A DNA stretch of 10,833 nt from Rodentolepis nana. Its lineage: Eukaryota; Platyhelminthes; Cestoda; Cyclophyllidea; Hymenolepididae. The position numbers and the translations under genes were made by a program. The notes beneath the pieces were generated by a model. The model made no database searches, was not told the DNA's origin, and saw only the letters and a program-made list of their open reading frames with translations. How positions within the stretch are numbered: position 1 is the first letter of the stretch; each line of letters opens with the position of its first letter. This document shows, one piece after another, positions 6,601 through 10,833 of this stretch. The stretch lies in contig UZAE01013446.1 in the NCBI GenBank assembly GCA_900617975.1, positions 1 through 10,833 on the forward strand, given 5' to 3'.

Positions 6601-9309
6601 TACCATCCTAATACTTGCGAACGTAATTGATTAATTTATTCAATCACATAGCTCATTTGTTTATTGCTTCTGAAGTTAGAGCAGCCCAAGTGATAGTTCA
6701 CGTAAAAGAAAACGAAATCATTTTGAGACATCGGTTATAACGCGCTGCTTTCAATGTACATTCTATTACCTTGTGTGTGTTGATTAACATAACTGCCTTG
6801 TTTAGACCTTATACTACCCTGTAAGCGGAGTAAAACGATCTGGCAAATTAATAACACCTTTTGTATAAAAGACATCATTTTTGAGACAATATGCATAAGG
6901 TACGCTCTTCAGTATACAGCAATACGTTTATTTGGAATTGTTATCTTCCACACGACCGTGACTTGTCCACTCATTTGCTTCGCTAGCCTGTTTATCACAG
7001 GCGGAACTCTGTATCCAACGTTTTATCTTGTTTGGGTAACTGAAATGAAGGCCACCAATTTGCTTTGCTACCAAATGATTGAAGTTAATGAACCAAAACC
7101 AGATCACAGAAGCTAAGAATGCAGCAGCCAATAAGAGCAAATGACTGTTCAAAAAATTTAGAACACAGAGAGTTGTGTGGGCAAGGGCGTATTGGATAAA
7201 CAACGATGAGGAATGCAGCGAATAACTGACAAACGAGTGTTTTAACTGCTAACATGCTTAGTACTTGAATTCAATTGATTTTACATTACCTGCATAGTAT
7301 TTGTCACCGATTGGTTGGGAAGTGTCCGTATACACCACTGCATTTTCCAGAATATTCTAACTCCTGAGAAGTCTCTTTGGTCAGCCTTGTCAGCTTTGTA
7401 CAGTACGGAATTATCCCCCCCCCCCTCAGGTTAAAGTAAACTACTTGTGCGTATACGATGACTCTGTGAAGAAATCGAGGTCACTAGAGTATTTGGCGCC
7501 ACAGTGATCGAGATAGTTAGGTATCAAAGATTAGTGATGACCGAGGTGGAAATTTTGGACGCAAATATAAGCACAGCCTACAATCTCGCCTTTCCTTGTA
7601 GATTCGTTCAATGCTAATTGTGGACGCCTCTCAGCGTATCAAGCCCATTGATGCTCTCTCCCACGACTTCTTCAAACAAATCATCACCGCTCCCACACCA
7701 ACCAAATTCCATGGCAGGCGGAAGTTCAGGGTGAGTTTCGATGTCACCATTTACTGTGACCTGAGGGATCAGCCTTCAATTGCTCCAACCTCATAGTGCT
7801 TCAGTTTGGTCCAGCCTACTTCTTACATGCTTGAGATTTATAGTTGTCTTATTACAACGCCTCAATCAGTGCTGTACAGAGTCGACAGCACCAAGTCACA
7901 GACTCTAAGCACTTGCGAGATAAGCACTTCATATCATGGTTATTTCCAACCTAGTTAATGCGCAACTGGATGTTGGTTTGAATACCCATACATATAGTTT
8001 AAATGAATCCCCTTCCATGGGTTCAGCTGTTAATTATGTCCTCCAAGTGGCTTGTCAGTAGGGGCCTATCTTAACCCCCCCCCCCCCCTATTTCTCTGCT
8101 GTAGAGCTAGCTTTTTCCAAGAGATAAATAAGGAACAAGTCAATCTTAGTGACAGAACTAGATCTCCTGGTCTTCCTAGTAGCATTTACAGGTCTTGACG
8201 TAGTCAGCTATAAACGGAGTTAAGATTTTTCTATTTAGAAGTATACTTATTGTTGTAATTATAGTGTAAGGAGGGGGGGGGGGTTGAGGTGGTTGATCCT
8301 GCAAATGATGACTAAGTTCTTTGGGGATATTTTCATGTTCGAGATGATTTTAATTAAAACGAGCAAAGATGTGAGCTCGCATCTAGTGTCTTCTCAAACT
8401 CCCTAAGTCCAAATTATCGATGACCTATTATTATTATCATTATTAAAATAATTTCAGTTACTAATAAGTCTTCATGGCATTTACATATTTGGTGCATTAT
8501 GAGGATTGGAACGCTTCAAGCAGCAATGCTTTTCGCAGGAATTCTTTTCTATCTCTTGCATGACTAGTCTTTGGTATTATTTAATGGATCTGTTATTACT
8601 CGTATTGTCTTCCATTACTAGCCACAGTAATACGAAAAGTAATAAATTTCTTAGTGAGAGAAGCAACTGAAATCGGGTAACAGAAAGGCCAATTGATGAT
8701 TGGGGGGGGGGGGGANTTTCCCCCCCCCCCCCCCCCCCACCTCCATGGATCGCAGGGACTGTTTGTCTACTATGTTTGGTGCTTATTCATTGCTATTATT
8801 TCTTTCCATTTTTGCCCTTGGTGGAGAAGGTAAAATGATGTTATCTGATATTCCTCAGCAAGCAGTCTTAAGGTAGCAGAAATTGAGAGCTATCAGTTTA
8901 ATCAGAACTCTATAGAGTTTGTTTGCCCAAGATGAATATTTAAACACTCTTTTTTCCTGCTTAGTCGGCATATCGAGTGCTTCTGTTCATTCGAATGCTA
9001 AAAGATCTCCGAGCCAACGGAACCACCCTCTCATTGCACAAACTCTCCACTGACCCCTATTCCAATAAGCGCCTACGCAAGTTGATCGATGCGCTAGCCT
9101 TTGACGTGTACAGCCATTGGATCAAACGAGGTGATGAGCAAAACCGTGCTGCCCTCTACGAGAACAATCCACACTCTGAACAGGTCCAAGCAGCCCAAGC
9201 ATCCTTCGAATTTCACCCTGATCTCATAAAGAGTGTCGGAGGGGGTGATCAAGGGGCATTCGCTTCCGATGATCATGTTTTCAATGAGAATTCTGGCGTT
9301 CGGTGGTAG
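3696..9309 (+). CDS. PHKG: Phosphorylase b kinase gamma catalytic chain, 5 exons, 421 aa
   Basis: Joined exons 3696-4012, 4054-4283, 4325-4569, 7602-7730 and 8965-9309 give 421 residues ending in TAG. The product phosphorylates glycogen phosphorylase b in the cytosol as the catalytic subunit of the phosphorylase kinase holoenzyme. Visible kinase landmarks are the glycine loop G31-T-G-A-S-S-T-V38, lysine K53 in AVKV, alpha-C glutamate E74, HRDLKPEN with D150, DFG with D168, GTPGYLAPE (186-194), D212 in VDVW and R276. Two features point to the gamma subunit rather than another CaM-kinase: E183 before GTPGY, where most kinases carry a phosphorylated residue, and a C-terminal region (about 302-326 and 343-367) matching the two calmodulin-binding segments of rabbit gamma, including RKLIDALAF and HWIKRG. 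The ATG follows an in-frame TAA at 3690-3692 and has A at -3 and G at +4. Vertebrate gammas have about 387-406 residues; the excess is mainly the tail after 376. Confidence 0.95.
4013..4053 (+). other. PHKG intron 1, 41-nt micro-intron
   Basis: The intron starts GTATGC and ends TTTAG. It interrupts a leucine codon (CT|T, residue 106). Removing it restores the conserved [13 protein letters not shown], whereas retention gives a stop after about 23 extra codons. It is T-rich like the second intron and has exactly the same length. Confidence 0.93.
4284..4324 (+). other. PHKG intron 2, 41-nt micro-intron
   Basis: The intron starts GTATTC and ends CTATTTAG. It splits codon 183 as G|AA, the activation-loop glutamate, and its removal joins AELQ to [12 protein letters not shown]. 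Retention shifts the frame and meets a stop in the intron's last bases (TAG at 4322-4324). Confidence 0.93.
4760..4960 (+). pseudogene. Possible piggyBac-type transposase C-terminal zinc-ribbon remnant
   Basis: A 49-codon open frame (4760-4909) lies in a patch clearly richer in CpG than the surrounding intron. It encodes C-x2-C (residues 26 and 29), a basic stretch, then [12 protein letters not shown] and a stop. After the stop the same frame continues as KKMCEEK. The order C-x2-C, about 13 residues, T-x-G-C-x2-C, then K-K-x-C-x-E-K resembles the cysteine-rich zinc ribbon at the C-terminus of piggyBac transposases, with a stop and a small deletion where that family has a short linker. No upstream transposase domain or terminal repeats were seen. 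It could also be a chance cysteine-rich frame. Confidence 0.3.
6928..7343 (-). CDS. Candidate nested antisense gene, small membrane protein, two exons
   Basis: On the minus strand, exon 1 (7343-7290) starts ATG and ends ATGCAG; a 41-nt GT-AG candidate intron (7289-7249) follows; exon 2 (7248-6928) runs 107 codons to TAA. Joined phase 0, they give 124 residues. The intron has a strong donor (CAG|GTAATG), a branch-like TACTAAG 8 nt upstream of the terminal AG, and a terminal TTAG. Its length equals that of both PHKG micro-introns, and without it the frame stops at once. The protein has a hydrophobic region around residues 32-80, with segments such as [17 protein letters not shown], then a basic/polar tail. 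AATAAA overlaps the stop codon. The frame is open upstream of the chosen ATG as far as about 7427, so the start is uncertain. I do not recognise the family. An open frame of this length can occur by chance in a window this AT-rich, so the support is mainly the splice signals and composition. Confidence 0.4.
7602..7730 (+). other. PHKG exon 4
   Basis: This exon of 43 codons encodes residues 265-307, the end of the kinase domain ([12 protein letters not shown] with the conserved R276, then the HDFFKQ helix) and the start of the first calmodulin-binding segment (GRRKFR). It is phase 0 on both sides, with acceptor TTGTAG and donor GTGAGT. Confidence 0.92.
8702..8738. repeat. Poly-G(13), ambiguous base, poly-C(19) junction
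   Basis: Thirteen G are followed by A, the only N in the window (8716), TTT and nineteen C. The two runs are perfectly complementary and would form a G/C hairpin. Such a structure stalls polymerases, so the N and the run lengths may be assembly or sequencing artefacts, or a collapsed gap. Confidence 0.9.
8745..8876 (+). CDS. Short ORF with signal-peptide-like N-terminus inside PHKG intron 4
   Basis: The ATG at 8745 sits in a favourable context (CCACCTCCATGG) and opens a 43-codon frame. It begins with charged residues MDRRDC, then a hydrophobic core [15 protein letters not shown], the shape of a signal peptide or signal anchor. A GTAAAA donor-like site at 8830 follows GGAGAAG. If used, the exon would end in phase 1, so it could not join PHKG exon 5 in frame (phase 0). 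It is therefore not an alternative PHKG start unless another exon intervenes. Unspliced, it would give a 43-residue peptide. It may be chance; a secreted micro-exon-type product is only a possibility. Confidence 0.22.
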   Translation: MDRRDCLSTMFGAYSLLLFLSIFALGGEGKMMLSDIPQQAVLR

Positions 9310-9333
9310 GGTGGCCTATCGATTGCACGCTCT

Positions 9334-9336
<3 letters not shown>

Positions 9337-9369
<33 letters not shown>
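9337..9369 (+). repeat. (CT)16 microsatellite just after the PHKG stop
   Basis: A perfect CT repeat starts 28 bp after the stop codon and runs into CCCTCTTTTTAG at 9369-9380. The tract plus AG looks like a 3' splice site, so it could lie in the 3' UTR or serve as an acceptor for a downstream exon. No clear coding frame follows it. Confidence 0.9.
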
Positions 9370-9373
<4 letters not shown>

Positions 9374-10044
9374 TTTTTAGTTACCAGATGTCATCACTCG
9401 CCATGACAATCAATATCTGACCCCTCCCCCCTTCCCCCATTTCCCTCTCATTTCATACCGTTACACAGTATTTATATGTTTATTTTGAGTTTGGTTGATT
9501 GGCTCCTCTCCATTTGCATGCTTGTACACACCATCACTCACCGCTCACTGAACAACATAAGCCGACATAGGAGAAAAGTACCTCATTAACTTCCCGATGA
9601 AAATCAAGCTTTTTTGTGAAATCGGGAATAAGAAGAAGATTATATCATGACAATCATGACAATTACAGTTCGCGTTCTTTTATCATTTTTGACTTGGATT
9701 GGTGGGATATTCGATACAGTCAACAATGAGATTGCAGTATTCTTAATTCTTAACAGTTCTGTGTGCCCGATAGTCTCGCGATTAGATACAATAATGCTTC
9801 TAATAATCGGTCTCGGATGGGAATCAGTCAAATTTGAGCTAACACGGTCTTGCGGCGCTAATTATAGTGTTTTGAATAATCGGTGAATTAAGTAATTGTA
9901 TATTAGCCTAGACTCGGAGATTTTTAGGGGGTTCGAACTTTTAAGTTATCAGGTAAAAGTGAGATTTCTATTGGTCGTGTTTAGTGGGGATCGGACTTAG
10001 CGGGTAAGGTTTTGCATTTTTCCTGGGTCCCTTTTTGCTCCGGG

Positions 10045-10085
10045 TCTCTCCCCTTCCAGTCTTCACGGCGCAGAGAAGGGAGAGA
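10045..10085. other. GC-rich stem-loop
   Basis: TCTCTCCCCTTC pairs with GAAGGGAGAGA across an 18-base loop, giving an 11-bp stem with one bulged C. It lies in a patch richer in GC than its surroundings. It has no T run typical of polymerase III termination directly after it, and I assign no function. Confidence 0.5.
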
Positions 10086-10201
10086 TCGAGGTTAGAGAGC
10101 GCATTTTGACAGCATAGTGATTGCGTAAGGAGGCGGGAGATTTATGTGAATGCAAAGGTGCGGAAATAAGAACGAATATGTCTGCCTAAATTAAAACACA
10201 T

Positions 10202-10264
10202 ATATCAAATGGCAGGCGTTTGAATAGTAATCATAAGCCCTTTAGTTGACTTCAAGCTTCACAG
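10202..10264 (-). mobile_element. Diverged inverted copy of the retroposon 3' end
   Basis: On the minus strand this segment aligns with 766-829 from CTGTGAAG to ATTTGATAT. Identity is roughly 80-85% by eye, including a perfect 20-bp stretch AAACGCCTGCCATTTGATAT. Similarity stops on both sides. It is either a 5'-truncated copy or a shared 3' module used by more than one element. Confidence 0.6.
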
Positions 10265-10833
10265 GGTAGAGCCTTGTCGGCGTACTCGATGTTGATAGGT
10301 TATTAATCGGGGTTGTACCTTGCTAGCTGTGAAATTGTCCACCTAAATCGCCAGATCGAGTTTCCGACCATCCCAAATAGTTAGGCGCAAAGAAAAAGTC
10401 TTACATTGTTTAGATTTTAATTTTCCTGAAAATTTATGCAACGTAATTCAATGTCTTCTTCATTTTGAGTTAAGCATCAGGTAAAGTGACACCGAAACGG
10501 GTAAATAAGGAAGTGTTTTTAAGTCGACGTTATGGCAACGGTAAAAATTACATCAATAATCCTCAAGTGTATGGTGCAGTGTTAACAGCAATTGAAACTT
10601 AATTGTAAGGCGCCTTTAATTTTTGATTTATTATGAAAGGCTCGGAGTTAATCTGCCCAGTTCATTGAATGTGTTCCACTGAACCTCGAACCTCTGACTT
10701 CCTCTCTCTTACCACAAGCAAACATAGAATGCTTCATTACAATCTGGAACCACTGATATTCCAATTTATTGATGTAACTACCATGCTTTAAACATTTCGG
10801 AAATAAAATTTGCACCTTTTTGGACGCGTATTC

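Larger units (their letters stand above)
4570..7601 (+). other. PHKG intron 3, 3032 bp
   Basis: The donor is GTAAGT after KDL and the acceptor is CCTTGTAG before IRSMLIVD, phase 0. Most of the intron is AT-rich with no recognisable coding content. The exceptions are a possible transposase zinc-ribbon remnant near 4769-4950, a candidate antisense two-exon gene at 6928-7343, an 11-nt C run at 7415-7425, and a somewhat GC-richer last 170 bp that I could not assign. Plus-strand open frames around 6029-6553 look like chance in T-rich sequence. Confidence 0.9.
7731..8964 (+). other. PHKG intron 4, 1234 bp
   Basis: The donor is GTGAGT and the acceptor is CTGCTTAG before SAYRVLLF. The intron contains a 14-nt C run (8075-8088), an 11-nt G run (8273-8283), an AT-rich ATT-repeat stretch near 8427-8455, the poly-G/N/poly-C junction at 8702-8738 and a short signal-peptide-like ORF at 8745-8876. 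Nothing else coding was seen. Confidence 0.9.
9310..10833. other. 3' flank of PHKG, no supported gene
   Basis: This region holds the CT repeat, an AT-rich stretch with a 79-codon frame at 9647-9886 that shows no recognisable motif, a GC-richer patch with a hairpin near 10045-10085, and the inverted repeat copy at 10202-10264. The only AATAAA on the plus strand is at 10802-10807, 1.5 kb after the stop, so the PHKG polyadenylation site is not located. Confidence 0.55.

Noticed and set aside
7955..7985. tRNA-like A-box and B-box words (GCGCAACTGG, GGTTTGAATAC)
   Set aside because: They are only a few bases apart and no cloverleaf can be drawn.
8745..8829. Alternative first exon for a short PHKG isoform
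   Set aside because: The donor leaves phase 1, whereas exon 5 begins in phase 0, so direct joining would be out of frame.
9647..9886. 79-codon plus-strand frame downstream of PHKG
   Set aside because: It starts in a short tandem ATGACAATC repeat, has no recognised motif, and its length is expected by chance at this composition.

Overview
The window is metazoan nuclear DNA and most likely comes from a parasitic flatworm (trematode or cestode). The reasons are one AT-rich, intron-interrupted kinase gene of a metazoan family, two 41-nt micro-introns in its 5' half next to kilobase-scale introns in its 3' half, and abundant repeats and long C/G homopolymers. The organism call is an inference; no species-specific marker was recognised.

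The one confident gene is a complete phosphorylase b kinase gamma catalytic subunit (PHKG) on the plus strand, in five exons: 3696-4012, 4054-4283, 4325-4569, 7602-7730 and 8965-9309. Splicing at GT-AG borders keeps phase throughout and gives 421 residues. The product has a full kinase domain with all catalytic residues, the gamma-type activation-loop glutamate in place of a phosphorylatable residue, and a C-terminal calmodulin-binding region ending in a longer tail than vertebrate PHKG. It would form the catalytic part of the phosphorylase kinase holoenzyme, which activates glycogen phosphorylase in response to calcium and upstream kinases.

Layout: 1-480 holds a candidate terminal exon of an unidentified antisense gene (207-413, minus). 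493-849 is a retroposon-like insertion with 15-bp flanking direct repeats, and a diverged inverted copy of its 3' end lies at 10202-10264. 850-3600 is AT-rich intergenic sequence with no supported gene. 3600-3695 is the immediate 5' flank/UTR of PHKG. Intron 3 (3.0 kb) carries a possible piggyBac-type zinc-ribbon remnant near 4769-4950 and a candidate nested antisense gene at 6928-7343 with its own 41-nt intron. Intron 4 (1.2 kb) contains poly-C/poly-G tracts, a single N between poly-G and poly-C, and a short signal-peptide-like ORF at 8745-8876. Downstream of the PHKG stop are a CT microsatellite, AT-rich DNA, a GC-rich hairpin and the repeat copy.

No bacterial, CRISPR, rRNA or convincing tRNA feature was seen. 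The less certain items (antisense exons, signal-peptide ORF, piggyBac remnant) rest on reading-frame and motif inspection only.
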